Below are positions 1 through 8,643 of a stretch of DNA of 64,000 nucleotides, one piece after another. Each line of letters begins with the position of its first letter. Position 1 is the stretch's first letter. Made by a program: the position numbers and the translations under genes. The DNA is taken from positions 1 through 64,000 of the forward strand of contig NZ_KB893544.1 in NCBI RefSeq assembly GCF_000374085.1, in the 5' to 3' direction. The notes below the pieces were generated by a model. It saw nothing but the letters and a program-made list of their open reading frames with translations, was not told where the DNA came from and did no database searches. The stretch is from Spirosoma spitsbergense DSM 19989. GTDB taxonomy: Bacteria > Bacteroidota > Bacteroidia > Cytophagales > Spirosomataceae.

Positions 1-257
1 AACCCATCAAGAAGCCTCGTGGCCAGGAATTGAGTATGGAGCAGAAAGCCTACAACCAAGCGGTATCGCGAATTCGGGTTCAGGTTGAACACGTGATTGG
101 GAGTACGAAACGATATCGAATCGTTCGGGATGCATGTCGGTTGCGAAAAAGCGATTTTGTGGGTACGGTGATTCACTTGTGCGCTGGCTTGCACAATTTC
201 AGAGTGACACGAAAGCCTGTTCAGTATCCTAATCATCCTAAGCCTAAATTGACATAA
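1..257 (+). pseudogene. IS5-like transposase, C-terminal part
   Basis: The reading frame is open from the first base of the window to a TAA at 255-257, so this is only the last ~85 codons. The segment EQKAYNQAVSRIRVQVEHVIG followed by a K-R-Y-R-I block is typical of the C-terminal end of DDE transposases of the IS5/DDE_Tnp_4 type, including the conserved Arg-Val-x-Val-Glu-His helix that carries the last catalytic Glu. Upstream parts lie outside the window, so it cannot be told whether the element is whole. No inverted repeat end is obvious in the 33 bp before the next gene. Confidence 0.7.
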
Positions 258-290
258 ACTCTAGTATCACTTCCTGTCTATTTTACTGCT

Positions 291-524
291 ATGAACCCAT
301 CTATCGGCAAATACATCATTCTGGTCGGCGCAGCTGTTGTGCTGGCAGGCCTTGTTGTGTACTTCTTTGGGGACAAGCTTAGCTGGATGGGACGCTTACC
401 GGGCGATATCCGGATTGAGGGCAAAAACGGCGGTGGGGTCTACTTTCCTATTGTGACCTGTATTGTCGTCAGCATTCTGCTGAACCTGCTTATCGTTCTG
501 GTTCGTCGTTTTTTCGGGTCGTAG
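291..524 (+). CDS. DUF2905 family small membrane protein
   Basis: A 77-residue protein with two predicted membrane helices (about residues 8-26 and 50-70) linked by a short loop containing GRLPGDIRIEG, the signature of the DUF2905 family. Members are widespread small inner-membrane proteins of unknown function. The gene starts 33 bp after the transposase remnant and its last 35 bp overlap the 3' end of the convergent gene at 490-2058, so both C-termini are encoded by the same DNA on opposite strands. The fold and family are clear; no function is proposed. Confidence 0.85.
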   Translation: MNPSIGKYIILVGAAVVLAGLVVYFFGDKLSWMGRLPGDIRIEGKNGGGVYFPIVTCIVVSILLNLLIVLVRRFFGS

Positions 525-2058
525 CGTTCGTCGATTTTCCGGTCGGTTCTTCTTCGCGATAGGTGAGTTTATTCAGGTAAAACACCTGACGCTGGTTGGC
601 GTAGTTTTGCGAGGGGGCTATTTTCTGAAACCCATACGCCAGAAAATGTTGCCCATACCAGGCCATCAAATTATCCTGTGCGGAAAAGGTCACCTTTTCG
701 TTTTCCGCATTTGTCTGGAGCTTGAATTTTTCGGTCCCTTTCAGGACCTTATTACCCTGAATCACTTCTGTCGTGATTTCGCCATCGTTTGGGTAGGCGA
801 GTACAATTTGGTCACCCTGCTGCGATACCTGTACCATTTCGGTCAGGTCTTTACTAAGTAGTTCTTTAATGGGAAAGCAATTGTCCCACAAGAGTTTTCC
901 CTGCTTATCGAAACCGCAAATAAAGGCATGCGTATAGCGGAAGCCCTCGTAGCGGTCGGCACCCCGCATGTACGTTCCATACCCGAGGGTACTACCCCGG
1001 TATTGGGGATAATATACCTCCGCAACAAGCGTAAGGCCATCAGGAGTGGGTTGCAGGTCGTGTACCAGCAACCGGTAATGAAATTTGTATTCTTTACCTT
1101 CCTCTTTTTTCTTTAAAGCCCGGGCCAGCAGTTTTTGCTGACGATTTGGTTTCAAATAATTAAAGAAGTTCTGAAGTTGAGAAAACTCAATGTACTGAAT
1201 GTCATTGACTGACTCAGTTACCTGCGAACTACCCGTTTCGCCGTGATGAATTCGGGTAACGTAGATGCCCTGAGAATAAGGAGTACAGTCTGTTGAATAA
1301 TTACCAACCAGTAGTGATTCATTTTCGTTTACCGGGAGTAGCTTTCCCGTAATCAGGCTGTTTTCAGCACCATCAAAATCCTTGATACGGAGCAGTTTAC
1401 AATCATAATTATAGGTTCTGATCGAAAATTTGCAGTGCCGTTTCAGCGAGTGAACCAGCACGTTTACTTCCCGATGGATCTCGTCAACTTCCAGACTGCT
1501 AATCTCCATCCGATTGACATACAGGCCAGGTAATACTTTGGTAGAATGATCAAAGAAAGAAAATGCCATCACCACGGGTCGGCCGTGATGATAACCACTG
1601 ATATAAGCCTGACTACCCAATACTTTGAACTGGCGTACATCGAACTGATCAATCAAACTACTCTCAAAGAGATCTATAGCTCCATCTTCCAGGTGCAATC
1701 GTATAAACTGGTACCGGTCAGTGTCGTATTCGCGGAAGAGATGATAAGCGTACTGATCGGTATTATAGGTTAGCAGTGGTCTAAACTTAAGGTCTTGTTT
1801 AAAGGCTACCTGCCAGAGTGATTTCAGGTTAATATCATACTTTTTAAAGTGGAGCGTGACGGGAGTATTATCATAAAAGCCTCCCGTTCGAATTGTCATC
1901 AACACACCCCGCTCTGCTAAGGGCGTAACGTCGAACGATTCGGATTCATTTGGGTCAGAGGCAATTTCAATACGCAGGGCCTGAGCCAATTGCGCTAAGG
2001 CTGGCTGCATGGCCAGCAATGAGAGCAGGCAAAAAGTAGAACAAAGGATACGGATCAT
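490..2058 (-). CDS. Secreted protein of unknown function
   Basis: I do not recognise a family. The chosen start (ATG at 2056-2058) gives a clean signal peptide, MIRILCSTFCLLSLLAMQP followed by ALAQ; the frame is open another 23 codons upstream but those residues are polar and unlikely. The 522-residue product has repeated blocks of beta-strand-like sequence with alternating hydrophobic and charged residues, which suggests a propeller-like or repeat fold in the periplasm or outer membrane, but this is inference. It has no lipobox. Its end overlaps the convergent DUF2905 gene. Confidence 0.75.
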   Translation of the reverse strand: MIRILCSTFCLLSLLAMQPALAQLAQALRIEIASDPNESESFDVTPLAERGVLMTIRTGGFYDNTPVTLHFKKYDINLKSLWQVAFKQDLKFRPLLTYNTDQYAYHLFREYDTDRYQFIRLHLEDGAIDLFESSLIDQFDVRQFKVLGSQAYISGYHHGRPVVMAFSFFDHSTKVLPGLYVNRMEISSLEVDEIHREVNVLVHSLKRHCKFSIRTYNYDCKLLRIKDFDGAENSLITGKLLPVNENESLLVGNYSTDCTPYSQGIYVTRIHHGETGSSQVTESVNDIQYIEFSQLQNFFNYLKPNRQQKLLARALKKKEEGKEYKFHYRLLVHDLQPTPDGLTLVAEVYYPQYRGSTLGYGTYMRGADRYEGFRYTHAFICGFDKQGKLLWDNCFPIKELLSKDLTEMVQVSQQGDQIVLAYPNDGEITTEVIQGNKVLKGTEKFKLQTNAENEKVTFSAQDNLMAWYGQHFLAYGFQKIAPSQNYANQRQVFYLNKLTYREEEPTGKSTNATTRKNDEPER

Positions 2059-2389
2059 GTAGCCTGATGTGTGAACGCATAGACGAACACGGTTGTATGA
2101 AGTTACGAGTAAAAGAAGATATCGCAAAAACGTACGTCAAACAACGACAATTTCTATGCCATCGTATCCATCGGCTGTAAGCTTTGGAGTCGTGTAAATA
2201 TTATGAAGAACTAACGTTTCAATCCATCGGCGTCGGTTAGGAGTTTCATCTGCTGAGTGAACGTAATGGTTCAATACCATCTTCCCTTTTTAGCCTGACA
2301 TTAAGGAGGGGATATTCTTGTATTCAGTAAATTTTCCTTATTTTTAGCTGGTTATACGTTAAAAAGCAACATAAAATTTTGCCTTATCA
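2059..2389. other. Divergent intergenic region
   Basis: 331 bp between two divergently transcribed genes for exported proteins. Apart from the candidate promoter at 2318-2346, I see no open frame of note, repeat or hairpin that stands out. Confidence 0.5.
2318..2346 (+). promoter_or_regulatory. Candidate promoter of the M20 gene
   Basis: TTG at 2318-2320 is followed after 18 bases by TATTTTTA (2339-2346), a 7/8 match to the Bacteroidota -7 element TAnnTTTG, giving a leader of roughly 35-40 bases before the ATG at 2390. Confidence 0.4.
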
Positions 2390-4105
2390 ATGAAAAAATG
2401 TAAAAATCTACTAATCGCCTTTCTACTGGCCCCTACGCTCCTGTTTGGCCAGGCAAAAAAAGTAACTAAATCTGAAACTAACCGAACGTCGGACCGGCTC
2501 GGCAAACTGAAAGCTGAAGCCGTTGCCGCTGTTGAATCCCGTAAAGATCAGGCTCAGCAAATCAACGATATGCTATTTAGTTTTTCGGAACTTGGTTTTC
2601 AGGAAGAAGAGTCGTTCAAGTACCTGACTAACCTGCTCGAAAAAGAGGGGTTTACCGTAAAAAAAGGCATTGCCGGTATTCCGACGGCCTGGGTTGCTAC
2701 CTGGGGATCGGGTAAACCGCTCATCGCTGTAGGCTCTGATATTGACTGTATTCCCAAAGCCAGCCAGAAACCCGGTGTGGCTTACAAAGACCCCATCGTG
2801 GAGGGAGCACCCGGTCATGGCGAAGGGCATAATTCTGGTCAGGCGCTTAACATTGTGGCCGTACTAGCTGTAAAACAGCTCATGGAACGGGAGAAAATTC
2901 CAGGTACACTCATGCTTTGGCCCGGTGTAGCCGAAGAACTGGTGGGTACCAAAGCGTTTTACGTGCGCGATGGCTATTTCAAGGATGTAGATGCCTGTAT
3001 CTTCACCCATGTGGGCAATAACCTGGGGGTTTCCTGGGGCGACAATGGTAATAATGGACTGATTTCGGTAAAATTTAATTTTGAAGGTCAGGCAGCCCAT
3101 GCCGCAGGAGCACCCTGGCGTGGCCGGAGCGCACTAGATGCTGTTGAATTAATGAACATTGGCTGGAACTTCCGGCGCGAACACCTTGAACTGACGCAAC
3201 GCTCACACTATGTTATTTCCGATGGTGGCGACCAGCCCAATGTTGTACCCTCTAAAGCGGCTGTCTGGTACTACTTTCGCGAACGCACCTATCCCAAAAT
3301 TAAAGCCCTTTTTGAGAAAGGTGTGAAAACGGCAGAAGGGGCGGCTTTGATGACTGATACGAAATTTACGTACGAAATTCTGGGTTCGGCCTGGCCTGTA
3401 CATACCAACCGGCCTATGGCGGCTGCTATGTACGACAATATCAAAAAGGTTGGCTTACCCACCTGGTCGGAAGATGATCAGTTACTGGCGCGGGCTTCTC
3501 AACTCGAATTACAGGCTCCCAAAGTGGAAGGGTTAGCCACGAAACTGGATTCGATGGGCATGCCTACTTCCTCTGCCCCCGTTGTGATGATGGGTGGTCA
3601 GGCTATGACACCCATGGGCGGTGGCTCCGACGACATTGCTGACATCTCCTGGTCGTTACCTACCATTGTGCTGCGTTATCCAAGCAATATTCCGGGCTTA
3701 CCCGGTCACCACTGGGCCAATGCCATTTCGATGGCAACCCCTATCGCCCACAAAGGCATTGTATACGGTGCCAAGGCCGAAGCCATGACATTGCTGGATT
3801 TGCTGTTAAAACCCGAAATCATCAAAGAGGCCTGGGCATACTATAAGGACGAACAGACGAAAGACATCAAGTACGAACCGCTCATCAGTTCGAAAGAACA
3901 ACCTGCTATCTACCTGAACCAGAAAATTATGGCCGAGTTCAAGCCGAAGCTGGAGAAGTTTTACTACGATCCCAGCAAGTACAAAACGTACCTGGAGCAA
4001 CTCGGTATCAAGTACCCAACCCTGCGCGATGACCAGCGGGAAGCCGTCAAAAAAGCCGTTGAAAAAGCTGCGGCTGCCAAAGTAGGTTCATCACGGTCAG
4101 AATAG
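2390..4105 (+). CDS. M20 family amidohydrolase (AbgB-like), exported
   Basis: A 571-residue metal-dependent hydrolase of the M20 group that includes aminobenzoyl-glutamate hydrolase subunit B. Visible features are a signal peptide (residues 1-20, ending LLFGQ), the metal-site region SDIDCIPKAS, a Gly-His-rich stretch (PGHGEGHNSG), the catalytic Glu pair in PGVAEELVGTKAF, and a dimerisation-domain motif GQAAHAAGAPWRGRSALDAV. Family members deacylate or cleave amide-linked amino acids; the substrate here is not known. The C-terminus is longer than usual and ends in a Lys/Ala-rich helix. A strong bidirectional terminator follows. Confidence 0.88.
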   Translation: MKKCKNLLIAFLLAPTLLFGQAKKVTKSETNRTSDRLGKLKAEAVAAVESRKDQAQQINDMLFSFSELGFQEEESFKYLTNLLEKEGFTVKKGIAGIPTAWVATWGSGKPLIAVGSDIDCIPKASQKPGVAYKDPIVEGAPGHGEGHNSGQALNIVAVLAVKQLMEREKIPGTLMLWPGVAEELVGTKAFYVRDGYFKDVDACIFTHVGNNLGVSWGDNGNNGLISVKFNFEGQAAHAAGAPWRGRSALDAVELMNIGWNFRREHLELTQRSHYVISDGGDQPNVVPSKAAVWYYFRERTYPKIKALFEKGVKTAEGAALMTDTKFTYEILGSAWPVHTNRPMAAAMYDNIKKVGLPTWSEDDQLLARASQLELQAPKVEGLATKLDSMGMPTSSAPVVMMGGQAMTPMGGGSDDIADISWSLPTIVLRYPSNIPGLPGHHWANAISMATPIAHKGIVYGAKAEAMTLLDLLLKPEIIKEAWAYYKDEQTKDIKYEPLISSKEQPAIYLNQKIMAEFKPKLEKFYYDPSKYKTYLEQLGIKYPTLRDDQREAVKKAVEKAAAAKVGSSRSE

Positions 4106-4119
4106 TTTTTGACACTGGT

Positions 4120-4163
4120 ATTTTATCCTGGCTCGGATCGAGTGGCCCGAGTCAGGATAAAAT
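4120..4163. terminator. Bidirectional hairpin terminator
   Basis: ATTTTATCCTGgCTCGG (4120-4136) pairs with CCGAGtCAGGATAAAAT (4147-4163) around a 10-base loop. A-rich and T-rich arm ends let it serve both converging genes, the M20 hydrolase and rdgB. Confidence 0.8.
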
Positions 4164-4176
4164 GTTAGACAGTGCC

Positions 4177-4758
4177 TTAATCTACCTGCTTTTCCAGGTA
4201 AGCTATCATCTTGGTTAATGCCCGTGACCGATGGCTCATGCCATTTTTTTCTTCTACGCTCATCTCGGCAAAAGTACGATTTTGTCCATCAGGCTGAAAT
4301 ACTGGGTCGTACCCAAATCCACCAATGCCTTTTGGTTCGGTTAAGATTTGACCCTCAATCCGACCTTCGAATTGGTGCTCTACCCCGTGAAGAACGAGTG
4401 TGAAGACTGTTACAAACTGAGCCTTCCTGTTGCTATTCCCTGCCAGTTTTTTCAGCAACTTCTCTATATTTTTTTCCGCATCGCGACTACCCGAATAGTG
4501 AGCGGAATCGACACCCGGTTCACCATTAAGGGCTTCCACCTCCAGCCCTGAATCATCGGCGAAGCAGGGTGTGCCAAAATGCGTCCATACATAATCTGCC
4601 TTCTGGCGTGAGTTACCCGTTATGGTGCCGGAGGTTTCTGGTAATTCAACCGTACAGCCAATGTCGCGGAGTGTTTTGATAATGAACGAGTTACCGAGCT
4701 GGTCGGAAACTTCATCCAGTTTATACTTATTATTGGTCGCAAAACAGAGTTCAATCAT
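4177..4758 (-). CDS. rdgB: XTP/dITP diphosphatase (Ham1/RdgB)
   Basis: House-cleaning nucleotide pyrophosphatase that removes deaminated purine triphosphates (ITP, dITP, XTP) from the pool. The 193-residue product starts MIELCFATNNKYKLDEV, with the nucleotide-binding ATNNKYK motif at residues 7-13, the catalytic Asp in FADDSGLEV (residues 67-75), the GFGYDPVF loop and the C-terminal SHRSRAL motif. An upstream ATG at 4800 is open but would encode the terminator hairpin at 4770-4797, so the start at 4758 is preferred. It is downstream of and co-directional with the FKBP gene but separated from it by that hairpin. Confidence 0.93.
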   Translation of the reverse strand: MIELCFATNNKYKLDEVSDQLGNSFIIKTLRDIGCTVELPETSGTITGNSRQKADYVWTHFGTPCFADDSGLEVEALNGEPGVDSAHYSGSRDAEKNIEKLLKKLAGNSNRKAQFVTVFTLVLHGVEHQFEGRIEGQILTEPKGIGGFGYDPVFQPDGQNRTFAEMSVEEKNGMSHRSRALTKMIAYLEKQVD

Positions 4759-4769
4759 AAACAAAAAAA

Positions 4770-4797
4770 GCCGTTTGCAGCAGAAACTGCAAACGGC
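4770..4797 (-). terminator. Terminator after the FKBP gene, abutting rdgB
   Basis: An 11-bp perfect stem (4770-4780 with 4787-4797, loop of 6) is followed on the minus strand by seven T residues (4769-4763). It ends transcription from the FKBP gene. The U-tract lies only 4 bases before the rdgB start codon. Confidence 0.85.
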
Positions 4798-4820
4798 CAT
4801 CTGAAAAATGTTGCGGCTTT

Positions 4821-5747
4821 TTATCGACCCGAAGGTTGCTGTGGCATTTGTGGCATACCAGGCTGAGGTGCCTGACCTTTCTGAATATCCATCAGTTCAA
4901 TATCAAACAGAAGCACCGAATTAGGTGGAATAGCTTGGTTGCCACGGGGACCATAGGCCAGCGTTGAAGGTATGACCAACGTCGCTTTTTCACCCTTGTG
5001 TAGCTTACTAACGCCGTCTTCCCAGCCGGGAATAACCATCCCCACGCCCAACTGGAACTGAGCGGGTTTCCCGCCTGCCTGGGGATTTGTCCGGGAGCTA
5101 TCAAAAACCTTTCCGTCCAGCAGTTTACCGGTATAGTGTACGGTTACCACTTCTCCCTGCTTAGGCGTAGGGCCGCTACCCGGCTGCGTAACAACATAAT
5201 ACACGCCCGAATCGGTTTTCTGGGCTTTGCCGGTCATGCCATTTTTGGCCAGGTAATTCTGAATTACTTTTTCATCAATACCTTTCTGCTTATCAAAGTC
5301 AGCCGCCTGTGTTTTCTTGTATTCTTCTTCGGTTTGTACGTTCATTACTTTAACCGCAATACCAATGTCCGTTCCTTTCTGAACGCCCGGAGGCAGAGGT
5401 TGCATGGCTTTGGTAAACAGGGAATCGGCACTGACGTAGAAGGTTGCGCTGTCGCCTTTACCGAGCATGGTTAACCCTTCTTCATAAGAACCTTTGAAAG
5501 GTGGAACCTGTAACAGCATCTGAAAAGGGGCGCCTTCCTTGTGGGTGTCGCGCAGTACGGAGTCTTTATTATTCATCAGCGTAAGGTGAAGCGTGAGAAT
5601 GTCACCGACTTTACCTTTGCGGGTTCCTTCCGTTTGTTCGTGAATTTTGTACTTCAGGCCGTTGTCCGTCACCTGTACGCGGTTTTTACCGCAGGCCGCT
5701 ACAACAGCGACGAGTAGGGCGGCTTTCCCGAAATTTTTAAGAGACAT
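4821..5747 (-). CDS. FKBP-type peptidyl-prolyl isomerase lipoprotein
   Basis: A 308-residue exported isomerase that helps fold proteins in the envelope. Residues 1-19 form a lipoprotein signal with the cysteine in VVAACG. The N-terminal half (about 30-135) looks like a divergent FKBP domain lacking the full active site; the C-terminal half (about 180-290) is a canonical FKBP domain with VTVHYTGKLLDGKVFDSS, the VIPGWEDGV turn and LAYGPRGN followed by IPPNSVLLFDIEL. The tail is rich in Pro, Gln and Met. The two-domain architecture is common among Bacteroidota Mip-like lipoproteins. Confidence 0.92.
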   Translation of the reverse strand: MSLKNFGKAALLVAVVAACGKNRVQVTDNGLKYKIHEQTEGTRKGKVGDILTLHLTLMNNKDSVLRDTHKEGAPFQMLLQVPPFKGSYEEGLTMLGKGDSATFYVSADSLFTKAMQPLPPGVQKGTDIGIAVKVMNVQTEEEYKKTQAADFDKQKGIDEKVIQNYLAKNGMTGKAQKTDSGVYYVVTQPGSGPTPKQGEVVTVHYTGKLLDGKVFDSSRTNPQAGGKPAQFQLGVGMVIPGWEDGVSKLHKGEKATLVIPSTLAYGPRGNQAIPPNSVLLFDIELMDIQKGQAPQPGMPQMPQQPSGR

Positions 5748-5791
5748 GAGAAATTAGTTGATTTATTCTTGAATGAGTTTACAGTATTCGA

Positions 5792-5835
5792 TTTATGGTA
5801 ATGGAACTCAATACGTATTGGCTTATTACCATAAA
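5792..5835. terminator. Hairpin between the DHH and FKBP genes
   Basis: TTTATGGTAAT (5792-5802) pairs perfectly with ATTACCATAAA (5825-5835); the loop contains a further palindrome, CAATACGTATTG (5809-5820). It lies after the DHH phosphoesterase gene on the minus strand and may end that transcript, though no U-tract is present. Confidence 0.55.
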
Positions 5836-5854
5836 CCCAATACGGCAAATTCAT

Positions 5855-6886
5855 CTAAACAGTTTCCAGCAACTGTTGCTGATACAGGGGTATTACAGCT
5901 AAAAGTTTCTCTTCGGTTTCGGCTAATGATAGTTTTGAGCGTCCTCCTGCTGCATTTCGATGCCCTCCTCCATTAAAATGTGTACTGGCCAGATCCCTGA
6001 CGGAAAAATTACCTATCGACCGAAATGAAATTCGTATTTCGTCTACCCGGTCGATTAGAATAGCAGCCATAACAACTCCTTCAACGGCTAGAGCGTAGTT
6101 GACCATACCTTCCGTGTCGCCGGTTCTTGAGCGATACTTTTTTAATTCGGCATCAGTCAGAATAATATAGGCGAACTTGTATTCGGGCAGAACCTTTAGT
6201 TTTTCGTTTAGAATGTAACCCAACAACCGAAACTTATCCAGGGATACATTATCAAAAATCCTTCGGTGAATACTACTGACATTAATATTGAGGTCCACCA
6301 ATACGGCAGCCATTCGGTGCACGTCGCCGGTCGTATTGGAATGACGGAATGAACCTGTATCAGTCATCAGCCCAGCATAGAGGCATTCGCCTATTGGGAT
6401 ATCAATCAGATCTTTATCCCCTAACTGCACTATTAGCCGGAAAACCAATTCGGCAGTAGCCGCAGCTTTGGGGTCCCACAAAGCCACATCCGCAAAGGAC
6501 TCCGGCTCCAGGTGGTGATCGATTAGTACCTTACGAGCGCGGGACTGCCGTACCATGGGCGCTAGCTCACGAATTCGATCAAGACTTGAGAAATCAAGAC
6601 AGAAAATAATATCAGCTTCTTCAATGAGTTGACTTATTACCACCCGTTTTTTTTCATCAAATGCAATGACATCGTCGTTACCTGACATCCAGTGAAGGTT
6701 CTGCGGGTAATCGGTTGGGGTAATCACGGTAACCTGATGCCCTTTTTTACGAAGGTACCCCGCCAGCCCTAATGATGATCCCATCGCATCGGCATCAGGA
6801 TTTTGGTGAGTAGTAATCAGCATGGTGTATTTGGAGTTACCGGGTAGTTGCCCCACAATCGCACCAATTGCTTCAATATCTTGCAT
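5855..6886 (-). CDS. DHH/DHHA1 phosphoesterase, NrnA-like
   Basis: A cytoplasmic manganese-dependent phosphoesterase of the NrnA type, which degrades very short oligoribonucleotides (nanoRNA) and can hydrolyse 3'-phosphoadenosine 5'-phosphate. The 343-residue product shows the DHH-family motifs in order: HQNPDADAMGSS, the acidic patch LDFSSLD, the DHH triad in LIDHHLEP, and the C-terminal DHHA1 nucleotide-binding GGGHRNAAGG. The start at 6886 (MQDIEAIG) is preferred to one 11 codons earlier because homologues begin near this point. Family assignment is firm; the exact substrate is inferred. Confidence 0.88.
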   Translation of the reverse strand: MQDIEAIGAIVGQLPGNSKYTMLITTHQNPDADAMGSSLGLAGYLRKKGHQVTVITPTDYPQNLHWMSGNDDVIAFDEKKRVVISQLIEEADIIFCLDFSSLDRIRELAPMVRQSRARKVLIDHHLEPESFADVALWDPKAAATAELVFRLIVQLGDKDLIDIPIGECLYAGLMTDTGSFRHSNTTGDVHRMAAVLVDLNINVSSIHRRIFDNVSLDKFRLLGYILNEKLKVLPEYKFAYIILTDAELKKYRSRTGDTEGMVNYALAVEGVVMAAILIDRVDEIRISFRSIGNFSVRDLASTHFNGGGHRNAAGGRSKLSLAETEEKLLAVIPLYQQQLLETV

Positions 6887-7115
6887 ATATAAACAACCGT
6901 AGTTGTAATCGAAACCCAAAAGTACGAATAATACTAATTACGAAGGCCGGTTTACCCATTAGGATGCAAAGGCGCACTGGCTGATTTTAAATTCGGCCAT
7001 TTACTATACATACGCCTGTAGAGGCTACTGATGGTGGGGTTTGCCAAAAATCGTGGCTTTTTAGCTGAAAGTCTGTACCTTCGCGCCCAATAAAATTTGG
7101 ATAATACTACTCAGA

Positions 7116-7535
7116 ATGACAACCAACCGAACATTTACTATGATTAAGCCCGATGCCGTAGTGGCCGGGCATACAGGTGCCATTATCAAAATGATTGAAG
7201 AAGCAGGTTTCCGGATCGTCGCCATTCGCAAAACACAGTTAACATCTGAGCGGGCAGGACAGTTCTATGCTGTCCATAGCGAACGCCCATTCTACAATGA
7301 TCTTTGTGCGTATATGTCATCCGGTTCTATTATTCCAATGATTCTGGAAAAAGAGAATGCTGTTGCCGACTTTCGCAAACTTATCGGAGCTACCAACCCG
7401 GCTCAGGCTGAGGAAGGTACTATTCGTAAATTGTACGCTAAGTCACTGGAAGCTAATGCTATTCACGGGTCAGATTCAGATGAGAACGCCCAGATTGAAG
7501 GTAGCTTCTTTTTCGCCGGTACCGATCAATATTAA
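7116..7535 (+). CDS. ndk: Nucleoside diphosphate kinase
   Basis: Transfers the gamma-phosphate from ATP to nucleoside diphosphates through a phosphohistidine. At 139 residues it has the usual length. Lys11 lies in TFTMIKPDA, and the active-site His117 in NAIHGSDS. The gene stands alone between divergent DHH and convergent nth genes. A weak -7-like TACCTTCG is present at 7076-7083 (one mismatch to TAnnTTTG). Confidence 0.96.
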   Translation: MTTNRTFTMIKPDAVVAGHTGAIIKMIEEAGFRIVAIRKTQLTSERAGQFYAVHSERPFYNDLCAYMSSGSIIPMILEKENAVADFRKLIGATNPAQAEEGTIRKLYAKSLEANAIHGSDSDENAQIEGSFFFAGTDQY

Positions 7536-7552
7536 GCTAGTCGGCCAGTTTG

Positions 7553-7609
7553 TTAGTCAATGAGTTGATCAATACCAGCGAATATGCCACTGGTTAACTC
7601 ATTGACTAA
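7553..7609. terminator. Long hairpin between ndk and nth
   Basis: TTAGTCAATGAGTT (7553-7566) is perfectly complementary to AACTCATTGACTAA (7596-7609), with a 29-base loop containing a small CCAG/CTGG stem. The right arm overlaps the TAG stop of nth (7606-7608). It probably separates the converging transcripts. Confidence 0.65.
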
Positions 7610-8256
7610 TAAACGGGCTGACTCTTTTGATAGTACTTACAAAATTCGCTCAAATCACACTCCCCGCATTTGGGTGAACGGGCCAGGCACACATAGCGCC
7701 CATGCAAAATAAGCCAATGATGCGCTTTCGGCACGTATTCTTTAGGAATATGCATCATTAGAGCCTTCTCTACGGCTAGTGGTGTTGTGGCTGTTAGTGG
7801 GGCTAATCCTATTCGATGCGAAACCCGGAATACATGGGTATCTACAGCCATAGTCGGCTCATTATAAACAACCGACAAAATCACGTTAGCCGTTTTTCGG
7901 CCTACACCGGGCAATGTCTGTAATTCTTCGACGGATGCCGGTATTTTTCCGCTAAATTTTTCCAGCAGTGTTTTTGCCATACCAACCAGATGCTTTGCCT
8001 TGTTGTTGGGATAGGAAACACTGCGGATGTAACCAAACACTTCATCAATGGAAGCGGCTGCCAGCGATTCCGGCTCTGGAAATCGGGTAAACAGCGCAGG
8101 CGAAATTTGGTTGATTCGCTTATCGGTGCATTGGGCTGATAATATAACCGCGACCAGTAGTTCGTAGGGATTGGAAAAATCCAGCTCCGTTTTAGGATCA
8201 GGGTAGTGTTGGGTAAAATAGTCTATAAAGCGATGAAAGCGTTCTTTCTTTTGCAT
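7606..8256 (-). CDS. nth: Endonuclease III (DNA glycosylase/AP lyase)
   Basis: Base-excision repair enzyme that removes oxidised pyrimidines. The 216-residue product carries the helix-hairpin-helix LPGVGRKTANVI with catalytic Lys121, the catalytic Asp139 in MAVDTHVFRV, and a 4Fe-4S cluster motif with Cys190, Cys197, Cys200 and Cys206 (C-x6-C-x2-C-x5-C). The start MQKKERFHRF at 8256 matches the family; an extension to 8352 would run through an inverted repeat and is rejected. A large inverted repeat precedes the start (8272-8366). Confidence 0.95.
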   Translation of the reverse strand: MQKKERFHRFIDYFTQHYPDPKTELDFSNPYELLVAVILSAQCTDKRINQISPALFTRFPEPESLAAASIDEVFGYIRSVSYPNNKAKHLVGMAKTLLEKFSGKIPASVEELQTLPGVGRKTANVILSVVYNEPTMAVDTHVFRVSHRIGLAPLTATTPLAVEKALMMHIPKEYVPKAHHWLILHGRYVCLARSPKCGECDLSEFCKYYQKSQPVY

Positions 8257-8271
8257 GTGGTAATATAGGTG

Positions 8272-8366
8272 CAGCCCGGGCAGTAATGTGTGAAGGATAT
8301 GCCACTTCCAGTTGTATGGTACAACCATGAAGAAGCTTAACCTACAGCGCATAACTGCCCGGGCTG
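8272..8366. repeat. 13-bp inverted repeat enclosing 69 bp upstream of nth
   Basis: CAGCCCGGGCAGT (8272-8284) and ACTGCCCGGGCTG (8354-8366) are perfect complements. The enclosed segment has its own hairpin GTTGTAtggTACAAC (8311-8325). No T-tract follows either arm on either strand, so this does not look like an ordinary terminator. It would form a closed stem in the nth leader. Confidence 0.75.
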
Positions 8367-8391
8367 TAAAAAACTAAAATCCACCCGCTGG

Positions 8392-8643
8392 TTACGAAGA
8401 TCGTAAACGGGCAGGTGGATTTGCTGGATGATTTTTTGAGTAATTCAGAATAGTCTGAACCGTGTTGGGCCTTGGCTGACGCTCTATCTTATTCATTAAA
8501 GCTCTCAGCTCAAGGGCTTCCAGAAAGAAAGTCATCAGATCCGGCTCCGACATTAGGGCGTCTTCAACGAGCAGACTCTCCTCTGGAGAAGTCTCTTCAT
8601 AGACATACCGGACTACATCATCTTGGGTAAATGTTTTTATCAT
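8392..8643 (-). CDS. Small partner protein of the ECF sigma factor
   Basis: An 83-residue acidic soluble protein. Its start overlaps the end of the sigma factor gene by 26 bp, so translation is probably coupled. The N-terminus (YVYEETSPEESLLVEDALMS) resembles the short helical zinc-less anti-sigma-like segments found beside ECF genes in Bacteroidota, but there is no membrane helix and no Cys or His cluster. A regulatory role toward the sigma factor is inferred from position only. The tail is basic and Pro-rich. Confidence 0.8.
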   Translation of the reverse strand: MIKTFTQDDVVRYVYEETSPEESLLVEDALMSEPDLMTFFLEALELRALMNKIERQPRPNTVQTILNYSKNHPANPPARLRSS

